From CBDAQA01 sp965198865 (GTDB lineage: Bacteria > Planctomycetota > Phycisphaerae > Tepidisphaerales > Tepidisphaeraceae), in assembly GCA_965198865.1 (NCBI GenBank), contig CBDAQA010000003.1, positions 434,001-498,000 of the forward strand: a DNA stretch of 64,000 bases, read 5' to 3'. A model generated the notes under the pieces. The model did not search any database. It was not told where the DNA came from and saw only the letters and a program-made list of their open reading frames with translations. Within the stretch, counting starts at the first letter, position 1. Each line of letters opens with the position of its first letter. The position numbers and the translations under genes were made by a program. Shown here one piece after another: positions 52,054 to 61,111 of this stretch.

Positions 52054-54318
52054 TCAGGCAGACCCGCTGGCAACCCGGCGGGGCGGGGCGTCGGTGCTGA
52101 TGGTCTCCACGGCGACCGGCAGCAGGACCACGGCCGTCGTGCCGTGTCCGGGCCGGCTGTCGAGGCGGATCGACCCGCCCCCGGCCTCCACGATCCGCTG
52201 CGCCTTGGCCAGCCCCAGCCCGCGCCGCCGGCCGGCCGGTCGACCGCTGAAGAACGGGTCGAACGCCCGCTTGGCGGTCCCCTCGTCCATCCCGCAGCCG
52301 TTGTCGGACACCGTGATCGCCACGTGCCCGGACCCCAGCGTGAAGCCGGCCGCGACGGTGATCCGCCCGGTCTTGGCGTCGGTCGCCTGCACGGCGTTAC
52401 CGATCATCTCGGCCAGGGCCGTCGCGACCAGCGTCGCGTCAACCCGCACGCGCGGCACGTTCGGAACCGTCGTCACAACCGTCCTATCGGCCGGGTCGTC
52501 CAACCCCTTTGCAAGCGACAGGGCGGATTCCACTAACCCTGATACAACCGTGGCGGCGACGTTCGACACCGGCGGGCGGGCGAAGTCCATCAGGTCGGTG
52601 ATGATGCCGCTGAGGCGGTGGCCCTGCTCGGCGATCAGCGTGGCCGACCGCACCTGCTTGGTGTCGACCAGCACCGACGCCAGCATCTCGGCCCGGCCGA
52701 CGATGATCGCCAGCGGGTTGTTCATCTCGTGCGCCGCGCCCGCCGCCATCTCCGCCACGGCCTTCATGGCCCGGCCTTGGGCGAGCGACTCCTGGGCGTC
52801 GACCAGCCGACGGTTCGCGTCGGCCAGTTGCTCGGCCAGCACCCGGTGCGACTCCCGGACCTGCGCCGTGCAGACGGCCAGCGCCCAGGCGTGGGACATC
52901 GCGTGCATCTCGGCGAACTGCGGTTCGAGCCGGGCGGGCTCGCCCACGGCCGCGCCCCACAGTACGCCGCCCACGCAAGAGCCACTGTCGGCGATGAGGG
53001 GGACCCAGAACCGCCCGGCATCGGCCAAGCGGGGACCGACGGCGGCAACCAGCGTTTCCAGTTCGTGGCCGGCCTCCAGCACCGGGGCGGGCTTCACGTC
53101 GGGGATGGTCAGGTTGAGGTTGGAGAAGTCGAGCGTGGTCCCGGCCGTGTCGACGGTGACCACCTCGGCCGACGTCTCGCCCGGCGGCAGCGAGAAGGCG
53201 GTGACGACCGCAGTGCCCATGAGGGCGGTGGCGGTGTGGGCGACGGCCTTGAGCACGTCGGACGGCGAGGCGTCGGGCCGAAGCTCGGCCTGGAATGCCT
53301 GACCCGCGTCGAAGAACTTCGACCGCGTGGCGAGCCGACGGTTCTTCGCCGCCAGCTGGGAGCCGATGTGGCCCAACTCGCGGTTGGCCCGGGTGAGGGC
53401 CGAGCGGTACAACTCGTCGCCGGTGGCCTGGTTCAGGCCCAGCGCTGTCGCCCGCGGCTCCATGTGACCGACGAGGGCGGCGACGGTGGCGTCGGCGTCG
53501 GCAGCCGACAATCCCAGCGCGACCAGCAGCGGGGCGCGGTCGGTCAGGACGTAGTTGCCGCTGTAGCCCAGGTGCTGCTGGCGGACGAGCAGGTCGGCCA
53601 GCGTGATCAGGTTGACCAGCCTCCCGTTCCGCATCCCCTTGGGCAGCGCCGCCGGGGGTTGACCGTGGAGCCAGGCGACGTCGGAGACGGTGTCCGGCAG
53701 CCGCCACTTCTCGCACAGCCGGCGGCCGGCCGTCATGTGGTCGACGCCGATGACTGTCCGCTCGACGTCGGCGATGTTGCCGCGGAGCAGGTCGACGCCC
53801 TCGATGACGCGGGCGAAGCTCTTGGGCAGCGCGGCGTCCAGCGCGACCTTGCCGACGTCGTGAAGCAGCCCGCACAGGAACGCCTGGGCCGGGGCGACGT
53901 CCTTCACCGGTAGCCGGGTGGCGAGCAGGTCGGCGCAGCAGGCGACGGCCAGCGAGTGCGTCCAGAACGCGGCCCGGTCGAACGGCGTGTAGTTCGGGTT
54001 GGTCGGCAACGTGCCGCTGGAGGCGGCGGTGCCGCCGAGCGTTTGATAAACCGCGACGGCCAGCGTGGCGCAGCGCACCGCGTCGAACCCCAGCAGGGCG
54101 ACGGCGCGGGCGACCGTCTCGGCGTTGCCGCCGCGGGCGGCGAGGTCGGCCCGGTGGACGAGCTTCAGGATGCGGGCCGACAGGGCCGGGTCCGACTCCA
54201 GCAGCCGGGTGACGTCGGCCGCCTGCGTGTCGTCGCGACCGGTGGCGTCCAGCACCCGCACGGCCACGGCCGGCAGGGTGGGGAGCTCGTCTAACTGATG
54301 GAGGATTTGGTCTAGCAT
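52054..54318 (-). CDS. HDOD domain fused to a GAF-histidine kinase
   Basis: A 754-residue soluble kinase. The N-terminal HDOD domain (about 1-280) has LDELPTLPAVAVRVLDATGR, the FLCGLLHDVGKVALDAALPK segment and a VIGVDHMTAGRRLCEKWRLP helix. A GAF-like domain is in the centre, and the kinase core has His530 in GAAHEMNNPLAIIVGRAEML, the N box AEMIGNAVQATD, VSDNGCGMD and RRGLGLAKAQRIVE. This is an orthodox kinase without a receiver, so it needs a separate regulator, and three are encoded nearby. The ATG at 54318 is the family start. Confidence 0.92.
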   Translation of the reverse strand: MLDQILHQLDELPTLPAVAVRVLDATGRDDTQAADVTRLLESDPALSARILKLVHRADLAARGGNAETVARAVALLGFDAVRCATLAVAVYQTLGGTAASSGTLPTNPNYTPFDRAAFWTHSLAVACCADLLATRLPVKDVAPAQAFLCGLLHDVGKVALDAALPKSFARVIEGVDLLRGNIADVERTVIGVDHMTAGRRLCEKWRLPDTVSDVAWLHGQPPAALPKGMRNGRLVNLITLADLLVRQQHLGYSGNYVLTDRAPLLVALGLSAADADATVAALVGHMEPRATALGLNQATGDELYRSALTRANRELGHIGSQLAAKNRRLATRSKFFDAGQAFQAELRPDASPSDVLKAVAHTATALMGTAVVTAFSLPPGETSAEVVTVDTAGTTLDFSNLNLTIPDVKPAPVLEAGHELETLVAAVGPRLADAGRFWVPLIADSGSCVGGVLWGAAVGEPARLEPQFAEMHAMSHAWALAVCTAQVRESHRVLAEQLADANRRLVDAQESLAQGRAMKAVAEMAAGAAHEMNNPLAIIVGRAEMLASVLVDTKQVRSATLIAEQGHRLSGIITDLMDFARPPVSNVAATVVSGLVESALSLAKGLDDPADRTVVTTVPNVPRVRVDATLVATALAEMIGNAVQATDAKTGRITVAAGFTLGSGHVAITVSDNGCGMDEGTAKRAFDPFFSGRPAGRRRGLGLAKAQRIVEAGGGSIRLDSRPGHGTTAVVLLPVAVETISTDAPPRRVASGSA

Positions 54319-54514
54319 ACAACCCTGAGCGAAAGGGTGCTCGCCGCAGTCGAAGGGTCAGGCCGGCAGAGGGCGACGGGCCGCGACGACGGGGGGCCGA
54401 AAGTCGGACTGAAGACAGCGGGAACCGGAAAACCGTCTACTGCCGAGTCGTCCGGGGAAACGGCGCAGCGCCCGCTGCCGGCTGAACCTTCGACTGCGGC
54501 GAGTAGGCGTGCGC

Positions 54515-55078
54515 TCAGGACTCAGTCAGCTCCCCGATCCGCTCAATCAACTTCTCAATATTGAACGGCTTCTTCACAAACTCATCCGCTCCGCTCCGAA
54601 GCAGCTCGTTGATCTCGTCCGGGTTCACCACGCCGGAAACGATGATGATCTTCATGTGGGCGAAGGTGGGGTTCTTCCGGATCGTCTGGCAGACGACGTT
54701 GCCGTTCACGTCGGGCAGCATGTAGTCGAGGATGATCAGGTCGGGCATGAACTCGGCCGTGACCAGCCCGGCGTCGTAGCCGGTGCGGGCGGTGCGGACC
54801 TCGAAGCGGTTGTCGCGGGTCAGCACGTCGACGAACAGCTCGATGATCTCCGGGTCGTCGTCCACGACCAGGACCTTCTGCTTGCCCGACTCCAGCGCAT
54901 CCGGTGGGATGCCGTTCTCCTTCATGAACTGGACCAGCGCGTCGCGGGGGATTCGACGGAACCGGCTGCCCGGCACGCGGAACCCGCGGAGGCGGCCGCT
55001 GTCGAAGCAGCGGATGATCGTCTGCTGCGAGACCTTGCAGATCTCCGCGGCCTCCCCCGTGGTGAACACCGTCTTCAT
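54515..55078 (-). CDS. Response regulator with N-terminal excisionase/MerR-like helix-turn-helix
   Basis: A 187-residue protein with an unusual domain order. The first 55 residues are an excisionase-type winged HTH (MKTVFTTGEAAEICKVSQQT, then GFRVPGSRFRRIPRDAL). The receiver follows, with VLVVDDDPEIIELFVDV, the Asp in LIILDYMLPDVNGNVV, IIIVSGV and FVKKPFNI. Most response regulators carry the receiver first and the DNA-binding part last. ATG 55078 is the natural HTH start. It is the first of four signalling genes on this strand. Confidence 0.9.
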   Translation of the reverse strand: MKTVFTTGEAAEICKVSQQTIIRCFDSGRLRGFRVPGSRFRRIPRDALVQFMKENGIPPDALESGKQKVLVVDDDPEIIELFVDVLTRDNRFEVRTARTGYDAGLVTAEFMPDLIILDYMLPDVNGNVVCQTIRKNPTFAHMKIIIVSGVVNPDEINELLRSGADEFVKKPFNIEKLIERIGELTES

Positions 55079-55595
55079 ACCGATCTCCCAGCAGTCGCGG
55101 CACGACCGGCCCGCGCCACAACGATCAACGTACAGCCGTCGCAGGTTCTCACAAACCGGCAATGGCTCCGCCCCGAAAACGGTGGGCGACGCGAGAGGGC
55201 TGGGCTTTAACTTGCTGATCTGCCCATAGTCTCCAGTCCAACATCGGCGGTGAATGTGGGGAACTTAAGAGCGGCGGGACCGATCGTGCCGGCTGCGCCA
55301 ACTACCCCCCAATCAGCTGTCGCCGATGCCGCGATTTAGAGGCACGAGCGGCCACTGATGCCGACCTCGCGGAGGGCGGAAGATTGCTGAGCCGACTGGT
55401 AGAGCTGTTCGGCGGGACGCTTCGGGGGGACCAACGGGCACCTGAGCAGCGTGCGATCACCCGACGTCAGTTTCATCATCGCAGCTCGATCGGCCTACGA
55501 AACCTGCGACCGATCTGCAGGGTTGCCGTGTTGACGGAGGCTTGCCGTAGCTCAGCGTCGCGGTCGCCGGCTTGTGCGACAGCAATTGACGCCCC
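55079..55595. other. Intergenic region upstream of the signalling cluster, no gene seen
   Basis: About 515 bases with only low-quality frames on both strands. It follows the prepilin stop and precedes the regulator start. I see no strong hairpin or repeat in it. Confidence 0.4.
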
Positions 55596-56330
55596 TCACC
55601 GCCGGTCCAGTGTCGCCCACAGGTCGTCCTGGAACCCGTTGTATGCCGTCGTCGGCGGGAACGGGTTCCCGCAGGCGTTCAGGTCGGCGGCGATCGGCCC
55701 GCGTGGGTACCACCGGGCCGACCCGTCGCCGTAGAGCACGTTGATGCCCTGGCGGTGCCGCGTGTCGACCTTGCCGGCCGTCGAGATTAAGTCGGCGAAG
55801 ATCGCCGAGTCGCGGAACTGCCCCAGCCTGGGCAGCACGGTTCCAGCCACCGGCAGGTCGGGCAGCGCCACCTGCGGCCGACACCCGTAACCCGCGTACA
55901 CGTTCAGGCTCGGCGCGACGCCCGGCTTCGGCCAGGGGTTCGGGGTCGTGTCGTACATCTGCCGGGGGTCTTGCTCGCTGGGGCAGAAGAAGACCTTCGG
56001 CTGCCGCATGAACCCCGCGTTGTACAGCCACCCGAACAGGCAGTACGCCCCGGTGGTCTGGCTGTAGACCATGCTGTTGAACTGTTCTGACGGCACCGGG
56101 TCCCGCCGGTACCCCAGGGGCACATGATCGCCGTTGCTCATCGCGTACAACATGAACGACTGGTGGATCTGCCGTAGGTTGCTCAGGCACACCGCCCGGT
56201 TCGCCGACTCCCGCGCTCGTCCCACCGTTGGCAGCAGTATCCCAACCAGCACGGCGATGATGCCAATCACCACCAGCAACTCGACCAGCGTGAACGCTGG
56301 CCGCACGATTCGGCGGGATCGGTTGCGCAT
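55596..56330 (-). CDS. Type II secretion prepilin-like protein with H-X9-DG motif
   Basis: A 244-residue pseudopilin-type protein. A basic leader is followed by the prepilin peptidase site and helix (RPAFTLVELLVVIGIIAVLV, Glu at +5), then a globular part with CLSNLRQIHQSFMLYAMSNG. Near the C-terminus HRQGINVLYGDG fits the H-X9-DG motif exactly, a mark of the large planctomycete/verrucomicrobial prepilin family. Function is unknown (surface or secretion). ATG 56330 is preferred to 56357 because the leader is then short. Confidence 0.92.
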   Translation of the reverse strand: MRNRSRRIVRPAFTLVELLVVIGIIAVLVGILLPTVGRARESANRAVCLSNLRQIHQSFMLYAMSNGDHVPLGYRRDPVPSEQFNSMVYSQTTGAYCLFGWLYNAGFMRQPKVFFCPSEQDPRQMYDTTPNPWPKPGVAPSLNVYAGYGCRPQVALPDLPVAGTVLPRLGQFRDSAIFADLISTAGKVDTRHRQGINVLYGDGSARWYPRGPIAADLNACGNPFPPTTAYNGFQDDLWATLDRR

Positions 56331-56516
56331 CGGTCCATCATAGTCGACCTGCGGCATGCCAGTTCGTCAGATACGTCACCATCCATGTAGAAGGCGACGA
56401 CATTCTGTCGCGTATGCAGCTCGCACGCGACCAAAAGACTTTATGGTCGACGCCCGTTTAGAACCGGCATGCCTTTTACATGAGTCTGCCGGTACTAACG
56501 CTTGAAGGAGCACGCC

Positions 56517-56951
56517 ATGAGCCGCTGGACCACCATTGTTGCCGCCGTCGCCCTGACCTCGATGGCCGTTGCCGGTTGCGCGTCGAACGCCTACGACCCC
56601 CACGCCGACGATGCCAAGCTGGCGTCGGTGGCCGCCCAGACGAAGTACCCGTCCGACATGACCGCCACGACGGCTGAGAACGTCTTCTTCAGCATCGCCG
56701 ACAACGGCACGATCACCCTGGCCAACGCCGGCAGCGAGTCGGTCAGCAACTTCACCCTCTGGGTCAATCAGGCCTACTTCCTGGAGGTGAACGACCAGCT
56801 GCCCGCCCACAGCTCCAAGACCTTCTCGCCCGAGCACTTCTACAACAAGGACGGCGTTTCCCTGAAGACCGTTGAGGTCAGCCAGAACTGGCTCGTCCAG
56901 ATGGTGGTCGACGGCAAGCTGAAGTCGCCTAAGGGACCTGTGAAGATGTAA
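56517..56951 (+). CDS. DUF1425-like lipoprotein
   Basis: A 144-residue lipoprotein. The signal WTTIVAAVALTSMAVAGC ends in the lipobox VAGC. The mature domain (FSIADNGTITLANAGSESVS, then TLWVNQAYFLEVNDQLPAHS) resembles the YcfL/DUF1425 beta-sandwich family by pattern only. AAGGAG is 6 bases before ATG 56517. No partner is evident. It is followed by a strong hairpin and another envelope protein gene. Confidence 0.72.
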   Translation: MSRWTTIVAAVALTSMAVAGCASNAYDPHADDAKLASVAAQTKYPSDMTATTAENVFFSIADNGTITLANAGSESVSNFTLWVNQAYFLEVNDQLPAHSSKTFSPEHFYNKDGVSLKTVEVSQNWLVQMVVDGKLKSPKGPVKM

Positions 56952-56992
56952 CGCTCGCTCAGTGTCGGCCGACCTGAATCCTGTACGATCGT

Positions 56993-57031
56993 GACGACCC
57001 CAGCCGCGCGTCTCGCGCCGCTGGGGTCGTC
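56993..57031 (+). other. Perfect 12-bp inverted repeat between two envelope genes
   Basis: GACGACCCCAGC (56993-57004) and GCTGGGGTCGTC (57020-57031) pair perfectly around a 15-base loop, with an outer GTGAC/GTCAC pairing nearby. It lies 41 bases after the lipoprotein stop and 26 before the next start. It may be a terminator without a T-run, or a 5' leader element of the next gene. Confidence 0.6.
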
Positions 57032-57057
57032 GCGCGTCACACAGGAGAGGGTCGCCC

Positions 57058-58287
57058 ATGTTTCACGTTCGCCGGCTGGCATTCACCCTCGCGTTTGTGA
57101 TCGCCATCGGGGCCAACACGTCGGCACGTGGGCAGCTGTTCAACGCGTCGGCAACGAGCGACACCACCTCCGTCCACGCCAGCGGCAACAGTCTCATCGG
57201 CCTGGTCGACAAGCTGTCCGGCAACCAGAACCAGTTCGCACCGCTCGGCAGCCAGACGTTCGACTCCACCATCAGCTACGCCGGCCTGAAGAACGCCATC
57301 AGCTTGAACCAGTCGTTCGACGCCAACGGCAACCGCGTGCTCAACCTGCGGGTGCCCACGGTGGGCCTGAACCAGACCTTCACCGACGCCGACGGCAACC
57401 TTGACCGCCAGGTGCGAGACTTCCTGAAGAAGCAGGGGTTGGCCGACCTGACGGCGTTCCAGTCCGTGGTCGGTCGGGAGACCGCCGCAGGAGTGGTCGA
57501 CGGCAACCCGCTCGCCGCCGACATGCTGCTGGCGGACGCCGGGTACCAGGAGTTCGCCCTGCACGAGTCGCCGTTCGAGACCGACGGCCAGCGCTTCAGC
57601 ACCGACGGCGGGCACACCGTCACCCGCTACTGGGCCGAGGGCGGCGTCCTCGACGCCGGCGGGTCGACCGGGCAGTACGTCGACCTGACGATCGCCACCG
57701 AGTTCCACTTCAACGACCACGTCGCCCTCGCCCTGACCACGCCGCTGCGGTACCAGACGATCAAGTCGGCCGACATCTTCAGCGGCGGGGAGATCCTCGG
57801 CCTGCCGATCACCATCCTGCCCGCCCAGGGCGGCACGTTCTTCTGGCAGGTCACCCCCGCCGCCCACGCCGGCGTCGTCGGCTCGCAGGACTTGGTCAGC
57901 GGCGGCATCCTCTACGGCGGGCAGGTCGACAGCAGCTTCGGCGTGAACCTCGGGCACGGCCTCACCCTCACCCTCGCCGACGAGGCCGGCTACTTCCACG
58001 GGGCCGACCTCGACATCGCCGGCTACGACTTCAACACGCGCCTCGACCAGTGGCAGTTCAAGAACGGCCTGCAACTCCAGAAGAACTGGGGCGGCCTGTT
58101 CCTCGACGCCAGCGCCACCTGGACCAACTTCCTGCACAACGTCTACACCGACGGCTACCTCACCCCCCAGGCCGGCATCGGCATCAAGTTCAACAGCCAC
58201 GCAGGGCTCCGTGTGGGGTACACCGGCAACTTCGGCAACGGCTACAACACCAACGGCGGGAACGTGCTGTTGTACTTCACGAACTAG
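57058..58287 (+). CDS. Hypothetical outer-membrane-like beta-rich protein
   Basis: A 409-residue exported protein. The signal peptide is RLAFTLAFVIAIGANTSARG. The middle part is soluble. The last 200 residues show alternating hydrophobic/polar strands ending in aromatic residues (HFNDHVALALTTPLRYQTIK, YDFNTRLDQWQFKNGLQLQK, AGLRVGYTGNFGNGYNTNGG), and the chain ends LLYFTN, as in outer-membrane barrels. The family is unknown to me. ATG 57058 is preceded by AGGAGAGGG. Confidence 0.7.
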   Translation: MFHVRRLAFTLAFVIAIGANTSARGQLFNASATSDTTSVHASGNSLIGLVDKLSGNQNQFAPLGSQTFDSTISYAGLKNAISLNQSFDANGNRVLNLRVPTVGLNQTFTDADGNLDRQVRDFLKKQGLADLTAFQSVVGRETAAGVVDGNPLAADMLLADAGYQEFALHESPFETDGQRFSTDGGHTVTRYWAEGGVLDAGGSTGQYVDLTIATEFHFNDHVALALTTPLRYQTIKSADIFSGGEILGLPITILPAQGGTFFWQVTPAAHAGVVGSQDLVSGGILYGGQVDSSFGVNLGHGLTLTLADEAGYFHGADLDIAGYDFNTRLDQWQFKNGLQLQKNWGGLFLDASATWTNFLHNVYTDGYLTPQAGIGIKFNSHAGLRVGYTGNFGNGYNTNGGNVLLYFTN

Positions 58288-58290
58288 CGT

Positions 58291-58751
58291 TCACGGCGCA
58301 CCGCCGGGTTGCACGACCTGCTCCGGCGTGAGGATCGTGAGCCACGGGTAGCGGACGAAGTCCCGGGCGTTGGGTGTCAGCAGGGCACCAACGGTATGCA
58401 CGCGCATGATGGCTACGAGTCGTGCGGCGTGAACTTGCACGCGGATACGCGGTGCTGGACGACGAGCCGTCTGCATTCCGCATAAAACGCTACCGACTCG
58501 GCCAGGACGGCGACCAGCCGCTCAAGGACTGCCAGCCGCTGCTCGGCCATCTGGAGCGACTGGCCGAACCCGCCACGTGTCGTCGACGGGCGAGTCGTCA
58601 CGTTCCAAAACTCAGCGATGTTCTGAATGCCGCAGGCGACCGTGTGGCCATCCAACTCCAAGCGGTTTATCGCCGCACGGATAACGGCGTGACGCGGGTC
58701 GGTGGCGTGGAGGACCCTCAGCAGGATGCCCGTATCCAGGAGGACTCGCAC
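58291..58751 (-). pseudogene. Frameshifted PIN-domain (VapC-type) toxin
   Basis: The first frame (ATG 58751) gives the PIN N-terminus MRVLLDTGILLRVLHATDPR, with the first Asp, and later GIQNIAEFWNVTTRP with the conserved Glu. It stops prematurely at 58413. A second frame then continues with QVHAARLVAIMRVHTVGALL and TPNARDFVRYPWLTILTP, the normal PIN C-terminus, to a stop at 58291. A one-base indel near 58440 explains both. The usual third acidic residue (VHDARL) is Ala here, so the gene looks truly decayed and not just misread. Confidence 0.78.
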
Positions 58752-58762
58752 GTCGAAGATCC

Positions 58763-58951
58763 TCAGTCGTGATCGTCGTACATGTCTGCCCGAGAGAAGT
58801 CGTCCGGAAGCGGTGGGACGCCCAGCATGTCGATCGCCATCGCGTCTGGTAGCCGACGAAACTCCTCAGTGCTCAGCTTTGGCGGCACCGACGCCGTCGC
58901 CTCTCCCTGGGACGCGAGGGCCTGCAACGGGGGCGCGATCAGCTCGTCCAC
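58763..58951 (-). CDS. VapB-like antitoxin partner, possibly truncated
   Basis: A 62-residue frame from GTG 58951 ends in PPLPDDFSRADMYDDHD, a C-terminus typical of antitoxins paired with PIN toxins. Upstream of the GTG the frame stays open through VEISPTTYDGLARRAAIART, which looks like the true N-terminal part of a VapB-like protein, but no ATG, GTG or TTG starts it. An ATG at about 59015 lies one base out of frame, so this gene may carry its own frameshift. It is 11 bases upstream of the PIN gene. Confidence 0.55.
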   Translation of the reverse strand: MDELIAPPLQALASQGEATASVPPKLSTEEFRRLPDAMAIDMLGVPPLPDDFSRADMYDDHD

Positions 58952-59112
58952 GGGGGTCCGCGCGATCGCCGCCCGCCGGGCAAGCCCGTCGTACGTGGTC
59001 GGGCTGATCTCAACGCATGGCAGGGAACGCTACCCGCCGAACCCGGCGCCGGTCCACTCATTCCCGCTGTGGCCGGCCAGCGAGGGCGGTGCTACGGTGC
59101 TGGGCGAACCGT

Positions 59113-60243
59113 ATGGCCGAGCCGATCATGACCGAACCCCGCGCCCCCTACCTCGCCGCCGTCCGCTCCGTCGTCGTCAAGCTCGGCACGCAGCTGCTCG
59201 CCGGCCGCGGCGGTCGGCTCGACGAGCCGTTCCTGTCCGCCATCGCCGCTCAGGTCGCGACGCTGCGGCAGCGGGGGATCGTCGTCACCGTCGTCAGCTC
59301 CGGCGCGGTCGGCGCCGGCGTCGGGGAGCTGAACCTGCCCGGCCGGCCGACCGACCTCGCCAAGCTGCAGGCCGTCGCCGCCGTCGGCCAACGGCGCCTC
59401 ATGGACGCCTGGGCCGACGCCTTCGCCCCGCACGGGCTGCACGTCGCCCAGCTGCTGCTGACGCGCGAGGACGTGGACGACCGCAACCGGTTCCTCAACC
59501 TGCGCAACACGATCCACGCCGTCCACGAGCTGGGCGGCGTCCCGGTCATCAACGAGAACGACACGGTCAGCACCGACGAGATCGTCAAGATCACCTTCGG
59601 CGACAACGACATCCTCGCCGCCCTCGTCACCCACGCCGTCGCCGCCGACCTGCTCGTGCTCCTCTCGGTCGTCGACGGCATCCAGAACCCCGCCGGCGAG
59701 CCGGTCCGGCTGGTCGACAGCATCGACGCCGCCCGCGACTGGGTCCGCACCGACAAGTCGGCCCTGGGCAAGGGGGGCATGGACTCCAAGCTCACCGCCG
59801 CCCGCATGGTCACCGACGCCGGCTCCGCCATGGTCGTCGCTAACGGTCGGCAGGTCGACGTGCTGATCCAACTGTTGGACGGGGCCGACGTCGGCACCCT
59901 GTTCGTCCCCGGCGCCAAGCGTCGCCCCGCCCGCAGCCGCTGGATCGGCTCCGCCCGCCCGGTCGGCACGATCACCGTCGACGCCGGCGCCGTGACCGCC
60001 CTGACCGAGAAGAACCGCAGCCTGCTCGCCGCCGGCGTCACCGGTGTGGCCGGCACCTTCGCCCGCGGCGACGTCGTCGCCATCACCTCGTCCGACGGCC
60101 GCACCGTCGCCCGCGGCCTCACCAACTACGCCGCCCCCGAGGTCGCCCGGATCAAGGGCATGCGCACGGCCGACGTCCGCGCCCTGCTCTCCGACGCCGC
60201 CTACGACGAGGTCGTCCACCGCGACAACCTCGTCTGTGAATGA
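59113..60243 (+). CDS. proB: Glutamate 5-kinase
   Basis: A 376-residue enzyme that phosphorylates glutamate in the first step of proline synthesis. The kinase domain has VVVKLGTQLLAG, VVSSGAVGAGVGEL, VPVINENDTVSTDEI and FGDNDILAALV, and KGGMDSKLTAARM is the substrate-loop region. The C-terminal PUA domain starts at about residue 295 (TITVDAGAVTALTEKNRSLL). ATG 59128 is an alternative start five codons downstream. No proA is adjacent. It is divergent from the vapBC-like pair. Confidence 0.96.
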   Translation: MAEPIMTEPRAPYLAAVRSVVVKLGTQLLAGRGGRLDEPFLSAIAAQVATLRQRGIVVTVVSSGAVGAGVGELNLPGRPTDLAKLQAVAAVGQRRLMDAWADAFAPHGLHVAQLLLTREDVDDRNRFLNLRNTIHAVHELGGVPVINENDTVSTDEIVKITFGDNDILAALVTHAVAADLLVLLSVVDGIQNPAGEPVRLVDSIDAARDWVRTDKSALGKGGMDSKLTAARMVTDAGSAMVVANGRQVDVLIQLLDGADVGTLFVPGAKRRPARSRWIGSARPVGTITVDAGAVTALTEKNRSLLAAGVTGVAGTFARGDVVAITSSDGRTVARGLTNYAAPEVARIKGMRTADVRALLSDAAYDEVVHRDNLVCE

Positions 60244-60274
60244 CGCCGCCCCGCCCACCAACGGTCCGTCCGGA

Positions 60275-60336
60275 CCCGTGGGACGTTTTGGGACGAAATG
60301 GGACGGTCTCCAGTCCGTCCCGTCGCCTCAAATTGA
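60275..60336 (+). repeat. Dispersed GTGGGACG repeat, copy B
   Basis: Starts CCCGTGGGACGTTTTGGGAC and continues GAAATGGGACGG; 30 of the first 31 bases match copy A near 35 kb, which lies in opposite orientation. GGGACGG pairs with CCGTCCC (7 bp). The copy ends CTCAAATTGA like copy A. It starts 31 bases after the proB stop. Confidence 0.85.
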
Positions 60337-61111
60337 CGGTAAATCAAAACGAAACAGTGAGTTGTATTCGGGACGATGCGTGGGATTGGGCGGGCGTTGT
60401 CCCACCGAGCTCAGCCGCAGCGCATGGTGCTCGTGATTGGCGTGCGGTGCCTACCTGGCTGGCAAGCGAGGGTCGCTCGCCCAGAGCCGGCCGTGGCTTC
60501 GACCCTGCCCGCTTCCCCATCGCCACCACCGCGATCGCTTGGGGGGACGCGCCCCGCGTGCCCGTGTCTCAGCCTCCACGTGAAACGGGAGGTCGCCCAT
60601 GCACTGTATCAAACCATTGTTGTTGCCGCTTGCGGGTCGCGACGGGTCACAAGCGGCCCCGTTTCCGGACGCCCGCGGATCGAGGGCCCTCGCATGACTC
60701 ACCAGCCGGCCAACCGCGTCGCCACCCATCAGCCAACCTCGCGGGTGGGCGGTTGCCACACTCCCAACTGCCAGCCCGCGGGTGTGCCCAATCCTGTCGG
60801 CACTACATCACGGGAAACGGAGCCGGGCCGTGTCGGCCCGTGGCGGGCGCAGCCCGAGTCTCGCGTGGGGAATCTAGCTTTCATGATCCAAGTTGCCCGC
60901 GCGAGACGCGACCTCCGGTCGCCACGAACCCGTACGCCCGGCTCCGTTTTCGCCGTGCGTGCCAACCCATTCGGCCACGCCCCCCGCCCGCCGTTTTCCG
61001 GAAGCCCGTTGCACCGCTGCCGTCCGCCGGCTACCCTAAACGGTAGTTCGGAGACGGCAACAGGGCACCCCTGTTCCAGATATGTTGCGCAGACGTAATA
61101 GAATAGTGGGC
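60337..61111. other. Gene-poor region with nested hairpins
   Basis: No convincing gene in about 775 bases. Three strong potential hairpins lie here. Arms 60582-60589/60658-60665 (GAAACGGG/CCCGTTTC) enclose 60625-60632/60650-60657 (GCCGCTTG/CAAGCGGC). The second is a three-tier hairpin at 60814-60951. The third pairs GCCGTC 61019-61024 with GACGGC 61053-61058 around TACC/GGTA. Confidence 0.6.
60814..60951. other. Three-tier nested inverted repeat, possible structured RNA or small mobile repeat
   Basis: Outer arms are GAAACGGAGCCGGGC (60814-60828) and GCCCGGCTCCGTTTTC (60936-60951). Middle arms are CGTGGCG (60839-60845) and CGCCACG (60920-60926). Inner arms are GTCTCGCGTGGG (60858-60869) and CCCGCGCGAGAC (60896-60907), 12 bp with one wobble. 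All three nest in order, giving over 30 paired bases in a 138-base unit. No coding frame overlaps convincingly. Confidence 0.6.

Noticed and set aside
55384..55734. Possible small gene in the gap upstream of the signalling cluster
   Set aside because: The frame overlaps the prepilin gene in antisense and shows no family pattern, signal or ribosome site.
60376..61098. Plus-strand frame of 240 codons downstream of proB
   Set aside because: Low-complexity Pro/Arg/Thr-rich product, no start signal, and it runs through three hairpins.
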